Below are positions 1 through 6,000 of a stretch of DNA of 6,000 nucleotides, in pieces; position 1 is the first letter of the stretch, and each line of letters opens with the position of its first letter. Where the stretch lies: NCBI GenBank assembly GCA_004173415.1, contig SEHC01000197.1, positions 1-6,000 on the forward strand, written 5' to 3'. A model generated the notes under the pieces. That model did not search any database. It was not told where the DNA came from and worked only from the letters and a program-made list of their open reading frames with translations. The position numbers and the translations under genes were made by a program. This stretch comes from Lysobacteraceae bacterium. GTDB lineage: Bacteria > Pseudomonadota > Gammaproteobacteria > Xanthomonadales > Xanthomonadaceae.

Positions 1-843
1 TACATCGCCAGCGAGCGGATCGAGCGGGTATTCCTGCCGTATTTCGCCCTGCAGATGCTGGCCGAGGGACTGGAGGAGCACGCCGCCTCGTTGCCCGCCG
101 GACAAGCGATCGATTGCGCGCTGGTGGAAGTGATCACGGCTGGCGAGCAGTTGCGCATCGAGCCGCGGATCTCGCGCTTCTTCGAACGCATCCCCGGCTG
201 CCGGCTGCGCAATCATTACGGGCCGACCGAAAGCCACGTGGTCACCGCCCTGAGCCTGCCCGAGTCGCCGCTCGAGTGGCCGCGCCTGCCGACCATCGGC
301 AGTCCGATCGCCAACGCGCGGATCTACCTGCTCGACCCGGGCGGGCAGCCGGTGCCGCCGGGCCTGGTCGGCGAGCTGTACCTGGCCGGGCCGGTCCTGG
401 CGCGCGGCTACCTGAAGCGCGCCGACCTCAGCGCCGAGCGCTTCCTTCGCGACACGTTCGTCGAGGCGGGCGACGCGCGCATGTACCGCACCGGGGACCT
501 GGGTCGCTGGCTCGCGGACGGCACCATCGAGTTCCTCGGGCGCACCGATTTCCAGGTCAAGGTGCGCGGCTTCCGCATCGAGCTGGGCGAGATCGAGGCC
601 CAGATCATGGCCTTCCCCGGCGTGGCCGGGGCGGGGGTCATGGCTCGCGAGGACAGCCCGGGGCTGAAGCGGCTGGTGGCGTATTTCTCCGCGGCACAGG
701 CCGGGCAGCCGATCGACATCGAGGCGCTGCGCCAGCATCTCATCGCCCGGTTGCCCGACTACATGGTGCCGGTCGCCTACGTGCCGATGGACGCGCTGCC
801 ACTGTCGCCCAATGGAAAACTGGACCGCGCCAGGTTGCCGGCG
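1..843 (+). other. Adenylation (A) domain, C-terminal two thirds
   Basis: ATP-dependent activation of an acid as acyl-AMP and transfer to the PCP. Core motifs seen in order: ITAGEQL at residues 45-51; A5 NHYGPTES at 71-78; A6-like GELYLAGP followed by ARGYLKR; A7 YRTGDLG from residue 162; A8 with RGFRIELGEIEA at 189-200; A10 PLSPNGKLDR with the catalytic Lys at 273. Aligned by eye to GrsA, the visible part of the specificity code is 278 Phe, 299 Ile, 301 Ala, 322 His, 330 Val, 331 Val, 517 Lys; positions 235, 236 and 239 lie left of the window. I do not recognise a substrate for this partial code. The linear spacing and motif set are those of amino acid/aryl acid A domains rather than fatty acyl-AMP ligases, so the unit loaded is probably an amino, hydroxy or keto acid. 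Confidence 0.93.
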
Positions 844-3800
844 CCGGGTCGCGGAAGGCCGGACTGGGCAGGGCACTACGAAGCGCCGCGCGGACCGGTG
901 GAGGCCGCGTTGTGCACGCTGCTGGCCGAGGTGCTGGACCTGGAACGGATCGGCCGCGACGACAATTTCTTCGATCTGGGCGGCACCTCGCTGCTGGGCG
1001 CACGGCTGCTGGAACGCATCCGCCGGGAAGGGCTGGGCCGGATCGCCACCACCACCCTGTTCCGCGATCCTTCCGCTGCGGCGCTGGCCCGTGCCCTGGC
1101 CGAACCGGCAAGGGAAACGGCCGCGACCGGCCGGGTGATGCGCCAGCGCAGCGCCGGCCAGGATGACCCGATCGCCATCGTCGCCATGGCCGGGCGTTTC
1201 CCCGGCGCCGGCGACGTCGAGGCCTTCTGGCGCAACCTGTGCGAGGGCCGCGACAGCATCTCGTTGTTCGCGGTCGACGAGATAGACCCCAGTGTGCCGG
1301 CGGCGCTGCGCGACCATCCCGACTACGTGCGCGCGCGCGGGGTGATCGACGGGGTCGAGGATTTCGACGCCGCCTTCTTCGGCATCTCGCCGCGCGAAGC
1401 CGAGCTGATGGACCCGCAGCAGCGCATTTTCCTGGAGCTGTGCTGGGAATGCATCGAGCGGGCCGGCCATGTGCCCGACGCCACGCCCGGCCCGGTCGGC
1501 GTGTTCGCCGGCATGTACAACGCCAGCTATTACCAGCGCAACGTGCTGGCCCATCCCGATCTGATCGAGCGGGTCGGCGAGTTCCAGGTGATGGTCGGCA
1601 ACGAGAAGGACTACATCGCCACCCGCGTGGCCCACAAACTCAACCTCACCGGCCCGGCGATCAGCGTGCAGACCGCCTGCTCGACCTCGCTGGTGGCCAT
1701 CTGCCAGGCGGTGGAAAGCCTGCGCAGGGGCGAGTGCGACATGGCCCTGGCCGGCGGCGTCGCCATCACCTGCCCGGTGCGCAGCGGCTACCTCTACCAG
1801 GAAGGGGCGATGCTCTCGGCCGATGGCCATACCCGCAGCTTCGATGCCGATGCCCGCGGCACGGTGTTCAGCGACGGTGGCGCGGTGCTGCTGCTGAAGC
1901 GGCTCTCCGATGCGCTGGCCGACGGCAACCCGGTGTACGCGCTGATCCGCGGCGCGGCGATCAACAACGATGGCGGCAACAAGGCCAGCTTCACCGCGCC
2001 CAGCAGCGAGGGCCAGGCCGAGGTGATCGCCATGGCCCAGCATGACGCGGGCGTCGACGCACGCAGCATCTCCTACGTGGAAACCCATGGCACCGCCACG
2101 CCGGTCGGCGATCCGATCGAGATCGAAGGCCTGACCCGCGCTTTCCGCCAGCAGACCGGCGACACCGGCTTCTGCCGCGTCGGTTCGGTCAAGAGCAACG
2201 TCGGCCACCTGCTGATGGCGGCCGGCGCGGCCGGCGCGATCAAGACCGCGCTGGCCATGCACGAGCGGCGGATACCGGCGACGGCGCACTACCAGCAGCC
2301 CAATCCGGACATCGATTTCGAGTCCTCGCCGTTCCTGGTCAACGACCGGCTGCACGAGTGGGACAGCGCCGACGGCGCCCCGCGCCGGGCCGGGGTGAGC
2401 TCGTTCGGGGTGGGCGGCACCAATGCGCACGTGGTCATGGAAGAGGCGCCGGCGTTGCCCACCTCCAGCCCGGCGAGCGGCCCGCAGGTCCTGGTGCTGT
2501 CCGCGCGCAGCCCCGCGGCGCTGGCGCGCGCGGCCACACGCCTGGCCGACCACCTGGAAGCCGCGCCCGACTGCAACCTGGCCGATGTGGCCTGGACCCT
2601 GTCGACCGGACGCAAGGCCTTTGCCCATCGCCTTGCGCTCGCCGCCACCGATCCGGTCGATGCCGCGGCCAGCCTGCGCGGCGCCGAAGTCGCCGCCGCG
2701 GCCGCTCGCGCCAAACCCGCCCAGGCCCGGGAGGTCGTGTTCCTGTTCCCGGGGCAGGGCTCCCACTACGCCGGCATGGGCCGCGAGCTCTACGCGAGCG
2801 AGCCGGTGTTCCGCGAAGCGCTGGACCAGTGCCTGGCGGTGCTCGAGGTGGAACTGCGCCTGGACCTGCGCCGGCTGATGTTCGGCGACGACGCCGACGC
2901 GCTGCTGCCGACCTCGATCATGCAGCCGTCCATCTTCGCCATCGAATATGCGCTGGCCAGTTGGTGGATGTCGCGGGGCATCATCCCGTCGGCGATGGTC
3001 GGGCACAGCGTCGGCGAGTTCGTCGCCGCCGCCCTGGCCGGGGTGTTCGCCCTGGACGATGCGCTGCGGCTGGTGGCGCGGCGTGGCCGCATGATGCAGG
3101 CGCAGCCGCCCGGCTCGATGCTGTCGGTGCGCATGCCGGCTGCGGAAGTGCTGGAGCGGCTGCCGGATACGCTTTCGCTGGCGGCGGAGAACGCGCCGGG
3201 CGCCTGCGTGGTGGCCGGTCCGGCCGAGGCGATCGCCGCGTTCCAGGCCAGCCTGGATGCCGACGGCATCGCCCACCGCGCGCTGAAGACCTCGCACGCC
3301 TTCCATTCCTCGATGATGGATCCGGTGGTCAAGGGCTTCGCCGCCGAACTGGCGGCGATCCACCGCTCGCCCCCGACCCTGCCTATCGTCTCCACCGCGC
3401 TGGGCGACTGGCTCGGCGCCGGGGACGCGATGTCGCCGGAGTACTGGGCCAGGCACATGCGCGAACCGGTGCGGTTCGCCACCGCGCTGGGCCGCGTGCT
3501 GGACGGACCCGCGCGCACGCTGCTGGAGATCGGCCCGCGCGGCAGCCTCAGCGCATTGGCCCGCCAGCACCCCGGCCTGCAGCAGCATCGCATCGCGGCG
3601 ATCGCCTCGCTGGCCGACAACGCCGATGCGGAAACCCTGCAGCTGCACGCCGCGGTCGGCCAGCTGTGGGCCCAGGGCATCGCCATCGATCCGGCGCCCG
3701 CGCAGCCGGGCGTGGTGCGCCGCCGGCTGCGCCTGCCGACCTATCCGTTCGAACGCCAGCGTCACTGGGTGGAGCCGGCCATCGCCGCCTTGCCCGGTGT

Positions 3801-4779
3801 CGTCCTTCCTTCCCCACACCTTGCCATCGCCCAGCCGCTGGCACAGGAGACTTCCATGCCCCAAGCAGCGCCCGAAACGATCACCGCCACCGACCGCAAG
3901 CCGCGCCTGATCGCGCAACTCAAGGAGGTGTTCGAGGACGTGGCAGGTTTCGACCTGGCCGACGCCGACACCCGCGACAATTTCATCGAACTGGGCCTGG
4001 ACAGCCTGATGCTGACCCAGGTCGCGCTGCAGTTGCAGAAGACTTTCGCGGTGAAGATCACCTTCCGCCAGCTGATGGGCGAATGCGCCAGCCTGGACCG
4101 GCTGGTGCAGGTGCTGGACGCGCAGTTGCCGCCAGACCCGGTGGCCGCGGTCGTGGCCGCGCCGGTCGCGCCGGCAGCGATGCCCGCGGCTGCGCCGGCG
4201 ATGGCGGGCGGTTTCCACCCGGCACCGCTGGCGGCGCCCGCGATGGCCATGCAAGCGGGCGCGGTGGTCGCTGGCGATTACCTGCAACAGGTCATCGGCC
4301 AGCAGATGCAGTTGATGGCCCAGCAACTGGCATTGCTTTCGGGCGGTGCGTCCACCCCGGCCCCGGTGCCCGCGGCAGCCGCGCCCATCGCGGCGCCCGT
4401 CGTCGCCCCACCGACGCCGGCCGTGGCAGCCGCGCCTGCGCCCGCGGCAGCGGCAGCGGCAGCGGCAGCGGTGCCGCCCGCCACGCCGGTGCCGGGCGAC
4501 GAAGAGGCCGCGCTCGCCCACACCCGCTACGACATCAAGAAAGCCTTCGGCGCCATCGCCCGCATCGACAGCAGCGGCGGCACCGAACTGGACCCGCACC
4601 AGCGCGGCAAGCTGGACGGTTTCATCAGCCGCTACCTGGCGCGCAGTCCCAAGTCGCGCGAGTACACCCAGCAGCATCGTGGGCACATGGCCGATCCGCG
4701 CGTGGTCACCGGCTTTCGGCCCGCAGCACCCGCTGGCCGGCGAAGTGGCGCGGCTGGTCTGCGAACTGACCGGCCATGA
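1..4779 (+). CDS. Hybrid NRPS/PKS megasynthase (A-PCP-KS-AT-ACP-AMT start), 5'-partial, frameshifted near its 3' end
   Basis: Cytoplasmic multidomain synthase that selects an acid, tethers it, extends it with one malonate unit and passes it to an aminotransferase. The frame is open from base 1, so the true start lies upstream; residue numbers here count from base 1. Order seen: A domain (residues 1-280), PCP (293-368), KS (389-815), AT (911-1220), ACP (1302-1376), Ala/Pro linker (1377-1504), AMT N-terminus (1507-1573). All key residues of A, PCP, KS, AT and ACP are present. There is no KR, DH, ER or methyltransferase domain. After the Arg codon at 4717-4719 the frame leaves the AMT homology and reads 19 unrelated residues to a TGA at 4777-4779, while the AMT resumes in another frame. 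The encoded protein as read is therefore a truncated product. The architecture is related to mycosubtilin/iturin-type and McyE-type KS-AT-ACP-AMT modules, but is preceded here by an amino-acid-type A domain. Confidence 0.93.
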   Translation, partial: YIASERIERVFLPYFALQMLAEGLEEHAASLPAGQAIDCALVEVITAGEQLRIEPRISRFFERIPGCRLRNHYGPTESHVVTALSLPESPLEWPRLPTIGSPIANARIYLLDPGGQPVPPGLVGELYLAGPVLARGYLKRADLSAERFLRDTFVEAGDARMYRTGDLGRWLADGTIEFLGRTDFQVKVRGFRIELGEIEAQIMAFPGVAGAGVMAREDSPGLKRLVAYFSAAQAGQPIDIEALRQHLIARLPDYMVPVAYVPMDALPLSPNGKLDRARLPAPGRGRPDWAGHYEAPRGPVEAALCTLLAEVLDLERIGRDDNFFDLGGTSLLGARLLERIRREGLGRIATTTLFRDPSAAALARALAEPARETAATGRVMRQRSAGQDDPIAIVAMAGRFPGAGDVEAFWRNLCEGRDSISLFAVDEIDPSVPAALRDHPDYVRARGVIDGVEDFDAAFFGISPREAELMDPQQRIFLELCWECIERAGHVPDATPGPVGVFAGMYNASYYQRNVLAHPDLIERVGEFQVMVGNEKDYIATRVAHKLNLTGPAISVQTACSTSLVAICQAVESLRRGECDMALAGGVAITCPVRSGYLYQEGAMLSADGHTRSFDADARGTVFSDGGAVLLLKRLSDALADGNPVYALIRGAAINNDGGNKASFTAPSSEGQAEVIAMAQHDAGVDARSISYVETHGTATPVGDPIEIEGLTRAFRQQTGDTGFCRVGSVKSNVGHLLMAAGAAGAIKTALAMHERRIPATAHYQQPNPDIDFESSPFLVNDRLHEWDSADGAPRRAGVSSFGVGGTNAHVVMEEAPALPTSSPASGPQVLVLSARSPAALARAATRLADHLEAAPDCNLADVAWTLSTGRKAFAHRLALAATDPVDAAASLRGAEVAAAAARAKPAQAREVVFLFPGQGSHYAGMGRELYASEPVFREALDQCLAVLEVELRLDLRRLMFGDDADALLPTSIMQPSIFAIEYALASWWMSRGIIPSAMVGHSVGEFVAAALAGVFALDDALRLVARRGRMMQAQPPGSMLSVRMPAAEVLERLPDTLSLAAENAPGACVVAGPAEAIAAFQASLDADGIAHRALKTSHAFHSSMMDPVVKGFAAELAAIHRSPPTLPIVSTALGDWLGAGDAMSPEYWARHMREPVRFATALGRVLDGPARTLLEIGPRGSLSALARQHPGLQQHRIAAIASLADNADAETLQLHAAVGQLWAQGIAIDPAPAQPGVVRRRLRLPTYPFERQRHWVEPAIAALPGVVLPSPHLAIAQPLAQETSMPQAAPETITATDRKPRLIAQLKEVFEDVAGFDLADADTRDNFIELGLDSLMLTQVALQLQKTFAVKITFRQLMGECASLDRLVQVLDAQLPPDPVAAVVAAPVAPAAMPAAAPAMAGGFHPAPLAAPAMAMQAGAVVAGDYLQQVIGQQMQLMAQQLALLSGGASTPAPVPAAAAPIAAPVVAPPTPAVAAAPAPAAAAAAAAAVPPATPVPGDEEAALAHTRYDIKKAFGAIARIDSSGGTELDPHQRGKLDGFISRYLARSPKSREYTQQHRGHMADPRVVTGFRPAAPAGRRSGAAGLRTDRP
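877..1104 (+). other. Peptidyl carrier protein (PCP) domain
   Basis: Carries the acid activated by the preceding A domain on a 4'-phosphopantetheine arm. The arm attaches to Ser 330 in the motif FFDLGGTSLLGA (serine codon 988-990). LGGTS is the usual PCP form, in contrast to the LGLDS of the ACP further along. It sits directly between the A domain and the KS with no condensation domain, so the loaded unit is delivered straight to the KS. Confidence 0.93.
1165..2445 (+). other. Beta-ketoacyl synthase (KS) domain
   Basis: Decarboxylative Claisen condensation of the PCP-bound acyl group with malonyl-ACP. It begins with DPIAIVAMAGRFPGA and ends with GTNAHVVMEEA. The complete Cys-His-His triad is visible: nucleophile Cys 560 in TACSTSL, His 696 in ETHGTATPVGDP, and His 736 in KSNVGHL. 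The length of about 427 residues is normal for a modular type I PKS KS. The VFSDGGAVLLLKRL stretch replaces the more common VFGDGAG form, a mild variation I do not think is functional. As it receives an acyl chain from a PCP, it is expected to group with hybrid NRPS-to-PKS KS domains. Confidence 0.95.
2731..3660 (+). other. Acyltransferase (AT) domain, malonyl-type
   Basis: Loads the extender unit from malonyl-CoA to the downstream ACP. Seen: FLFPGQGSHYAGMG near residues 915-928, nucleophile Ser 1003 in GHSVGEF, the conserved Arg-containing stretch ARRGRMM around 1026-1032, and the selectivity motif HAFH at 1099-1102. HAFH is the established signature for malonyl-CoA, as opposed to YASH for methylmalonyl-CoA. 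A post-AT linker with the usual TYPFERQRHW ending follows at 3739-3768. No reductive domain lies between this AT and the ACP, so the beta-keto group is left unreduced. Confidence 0.94.
3775..3903 (+). other. Post-AT to ACP linker
   Basis: A stretch of about 43 residues between the conserved TYPFERQRHW end of the AT unit and the ACP. It has no domain homology that I can see and is rich in Pro, Ala and Thr. Its DNA is locally less GC-biased at the third codon position than its surroundings, and it contains an in-frame ATG with a good ribosome binding site (listed separately). Confidence 0.6.
3845..3858 (+). promoter_or_regulatory. Possible internal ribosome binding site and start codon
   Basis: AGGAGA at 3845-3850 is followed after five bases by an in-frame ATG at 3856-3858 (Met 1286), inside the AT-ACP linker. 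Spacing and sequence are those of a genuine Shine-Dalgarno start. Translation from here would give a discrete ACP-linker-AMT protein. It may instead be a leftover of an ancestral gene boundary, or chance. No stop codon precedes it, so nothing in the sequence requires its use. Confidence 0.35.
3904..4128 (+). other. Acyl carrier protein (ACP) domain
   Basis: Holds the malonyl extender and then the beta-ketoacyl product, which it presents to the AMT. The phosphopantetheine serine is Ser 1335 in the motif FIELGLDSLMLTQ (serine codon 4003-4005). GLDSL is the PKS-type form. The domain is about 75 residues, a normal length, and is followed by the long linker to the AMT. Confidence 0.94.
4129..4512 (+). 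other. Ala/Pro-rich linker between ACP and aminotransferase, with a helical Gln/Leu island
   Basis: About 128 residues dominated by Ala, Pro and Val, consistent with a flexible tether that lets the ACP reach the AMT active site. It is interrupted at 4276-4341 (residues 1426-1447) by a Gln/Met/Leu-rich segment, containing QQMQLMAQQLALL, that should form an amphipathic helix. Similar short helical islands occur, from memory, in the ACP-AMT linkers of related synthases; a dimerisation or positioning role is inference. Confidence 0.7.
4444..4470 (+). repeat. Short tandem GCGGCA hexamer repeat encoding poly-alanine
   Basis: Four copies of GCGGCA plus a final GCG, in frame, encode nine consecutive alanines in the ACP-AMT linker. 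Because the unit is a multiple of three, copy-number change would alter linker length without shifting the frame. Confidence 0.85.
4711..4720 (+). other. Frame break inside the aminotransferase (deletion junction)
   Basis: Upstream, frame 1 reads the AMT N-terminal motif HMADPRVVTGFR (ending at 4719). Downstream, frame 2 reads FGPQHPLAGEVARLVCEL (from 4715). The ten bases between can be read as the end of one segment or the beginning of the other. In class III aminotransferases of this type these two motifs are separated by about 55-60 residues that include the D-x-D-G-x-x-Y-(V/I)-D strand and the (L/F)GH-x-x-P motif. Nothing like them is present here. The shift is consistent with loss of a segment whose length is 2 modulo 3. 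Confidence 0.8.
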
Positions 4780-5890
4780 GCGCGCCGCGCTGTGCAACAC
4801 CGGCTCCGAAGCCGTGCTCGGCGCCCTGCGCATCGCCCGCACCGTCACCGGGCGCAATACCGTGGTCCTGTTCACCGGTTCCTACCACGGCATCAACGAC
4901 GAGGTCATCGTCCGTGGCACCCGCAAGCACACCGCGGTGCCGGCGGCGCCCGGCATCCTCCGCAACACCAGCGAGAACGTGCTCGTGCTCGACTACGGCA
5001 CCGACGAGTCGCTGGAGATCATCCGCTCGCGCGCGCACGAACTGGCCGCGGTACTGGTCGAGCCGGTACAGAGCCGGCGCCCGGATTTCCAGCCGGTGGA
5101 TTTCCTCAAGGAAGTCAGGAAGATCACCGCCGATGCGGGCAGCGTGCTGATCTTCGACGAAGTGATCACCGGCTTCCGCGCGCATCCCGGCGGCACCCAG
5201 GCGATGTTCGGCATCCATGCCGACCTGGCCACCTACGGCAAGGTGGTCGGCGGCGGCTATCCGATCGGGGTCATGGCCGGCAAGCGCGAGTACATGGACG
5301 CGCTGGATGGCGGCCACTGGCAGTACGGCGATGATTCCATCCCCACCGTGGGGGTGACCTATTTCGCCGGCACCTTCGTCCGCCATCCGCTGACCCTGGC
5401 CGCGGCCAAGGCCTCGCTGGAACACATGAAGCAGCAGGGCCCGGCCTTGCAGCAGGGGCTCAACGACCGCACCAGCGCTATGGCCGCCGAGATCAACGCG
5501 TTCTGCGAAGAGGTCGGCGCGCCGATCCGGATCAAGCACTTCGCCTCGATGTGGCGCACCCATTTCGAGCAGGACCATCCGTTGCAGGACCTGCTGTTCG
5601 CGATGATGCGCAGCCGCGGCATCCACATCCTCGACAATTTCCCCTGCTTCTTCACCACCGCCCACAGCGAGACCGACTTCCAGGCCATCATCCAGGCCTA
5701 CAAGCAGTCGGTACTCGAGCTGCAGGAAGCGGGGATGCTGCCACGCAAGCCGGCGCCGGTGGCCACCGGGATGGACGCGGACAAGCCGCTGGTGCCGGGC
5801 GCCCGCCTGGGCCGCGATCCTTCCGGCCGGCCGGCCTGGTACGTGCCGGCGCCTGGGGGGGAGGGCAAGTACATGAAGGTCGAATCATGA
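4712..5890 (+). pseudogene. Class III aminotransferase (AMT) domain, out-of-frame C-terminal part
   Basis: C-terminal 392 codons of a glutamate-1-semialdehyde-aminomutase-like, PLP-dependent aminotransferase domain that would turn the ACP-bound beta-ketoester into a beta-amine. Visible in frame 2: GPQHPLAGEVA just after the break; NTGSEA at 4796-4813 and SYHG at 4880-4891 (cofactor phosphate and ring contacts); FDEVITGFR with the pyridine-nitrogen Asp at 5156-5158; the Schiff-base Lys at 5240-5242 in TYGKVVGGGYP; and a GTF-R-HPL segment near 5368-5394. The C-terminal tail (PGARLGRDPSGRPAWYVP) matches that seen before condensation domains in related synthases. The domain should be fused to the upstream synthase, but the N-terminal part is in frame 1 and about 55-60 residues between the two are absent. 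The first ATG in this frame is at 5204, after most cofactor-binding motifs, and a GTG at 4745 has no convincing ribosome binding site, so independent expression of a working enzyme is unlikely. Confidence 0.8.
5875..5879 (+). promoter_or_regulatory. Ribosome binding site of the downstream NRPS gene
   Basis: GAAGG lies seven bases before the ATG at 5887, inside the last codons of the AMT. It supports 5887 as the start over the second in-frame ATG at 5896. Combined with the ATGA overlap, it suggests translational coupling of the two synthase genes. Confidence 0.65.
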
Positions 5891-6000
5891 GTGCGATGCA
5901 GCTGACTCCGGTCGCTGTCGATTACGACCCGTTCGCCGAGGGCGAGCTGGAACGGGTGGTGCCGACCACCGAGCCGCAGCGCGAAGTCTGGCTGGCGGCC
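5887..6000 (+). CDS. NRPS, N-terminal start of a condensation domain (3'-partial)
   Basis: The ATG overlaps the AMT stop by four bases (ATGA), is preceded by GAAGG at good spacing, and the frame stays open to the right edge (38 residues). After a short leader the protein reads ERVVPTTEPQREVWLAA, the first conserved segment of an NRPS condensation domain (the region of the C1 motif, here with TTEPQREVW in place of S-x-A-Q-x-R-L-W). Such a domain would accept the beta-amino acyl product of the preceding AMT module and form an amide bond. In mycosubtilin/iturin-type and McyE-type synthases the condensation domain is fused directly behind the AMT, whereas here it starts a separate protein. Its later domains and amino acid specificity are outside the window. 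No clear docking helix is visible at either protein end. Confidence 0.85.
   Translation, partial: MSAMQLTPVAVDYDPFAEGELERVVPTTEPQREVWLAA

Noticed and set aside
2790..3686. Minus-strand open frame of 298 residues antisense to the AT
   Set aside because: It is a shadow of the AT coding frame: Ser/Arg/Ala-rich, without domain motifs or a convincing ribosome binding site.
4346..4711. Upstream extension of the frame 2 open frame as the start of a separate aminotransferase gene
   Set aside because: Before the junction, frame 2 reads Arg/Pro-rich nonsense, while frame 1 carries the real linker and AMT N-terminus. It is open only by chance.
4711..4720. Programmed ribosomal frameshift joining the two AMT halves
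   Set aside because: There is no slippery heptamer or evident stimulatory structure, and a shift would not restore the missing 55-60 residues needed for the fold.
2358..4769. 803-residue + strand open frame overlapping KS, AT and ACP
   Set aside because: Arg/Gly/Pro-rich translation typical of the wrong frame in GC-rich DNA, while the overlapping frame carries all catalytic motifs.
4776..5150. ATG overlapping the TGA at 4777 (ATGA), suggesting a coupled new gene
   Set aside because: That ATG opens the third frame and encodes a low-complexity peptide; the AMT homology is in frame 2. The start/stop overlap is a chance by-product of the frameshift.
4706..5665. Long minus-strand open frame of 319 residues antisense to the aminotransferase
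   Set aside because: Composition is Ala/Gly/His/Asp-rich low complexity with no recognisable motif, and it is antisense to strong AMT homology. Such frames are expected in very GC-rich coding DNA.
5855..5861. Run of seven G residues near the AMT C-terminus as a second frameshift
   Set aside because: The frame read through it gives the expected tail (WYVPAPGGEGKYMKV) and a stop overlapping the next start, so the frame is correct.

Overview
The window is one strand-consistent (+) stretch of a modular NRPS/PKS assembly line from a very GC-rich bacterium. GC content and start-site style would fit a proteobacterium such as a Xanthomonadaceae/Lysobacter-type gammaproteobacterium. That placement rests on composition and general resemblance only, so it is weak; Burkholderiales or myxobacteria are not excluded. 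There are no RNA genes, mobile elements, CRISPR arrays, promoters or terminators that I can support. Apart from protein linkers, almost every base is coding.

Layout. Positions 1-4779 are one open frame, truncated at the left edge. It carries the C-terminal two thirds of an amino-acid-type adenylation domain, a peptidyl carrier protein (PCP), a ketosynthase (KS), a malonyl-type acyltransferase (AT), an acyl carrier protein (ACP), a long Ala/Pro linker with one helical island, and the first residues of a class III (glutamate-1-semialdehyde-aminomutase-like) aminotransferase (AMT). Near 4711-4720 the reading frame breaks. The rest of the AMT, including its PLP-binding lysine, continues in the +2 frame to the stop at 5888-5890. 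Comparison with the remembered family architecture indicates that about 55-60 residues of the AMT are missing at the break, so this looks like a frame-disrupting deletion (or an assembly collapse) and not a single-base error. The next gene starts at 5887, overlaps the previous stop by four bases (ATGA), and opens with the N-terminus of an NRPS condensation domain. It runs off the right edge.

How the parts work together. The A domain loads an amino (or related) acid on the PCP. The KS condenses it with malonyl-ACP, and no ketoreductase, dehydratase or enoylreductase follows. The AMT is placed to convert the beta-keto group directly to a beta-amine, which the next protein's condensation domain would join to an upstream or downstream residue. 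KS-AT-ACP-AMT-C order is known from the mycosubtilin/iturin and microcystin (McyE) pathways. If the unit loaded by the A domain is an alpha-amino acid, the predicted product is an unusual beta,gamma-diamino acyl unit. If the AMT break is real in the genome, the line would stall at the beta-keto stage and the cluster may be decaying.
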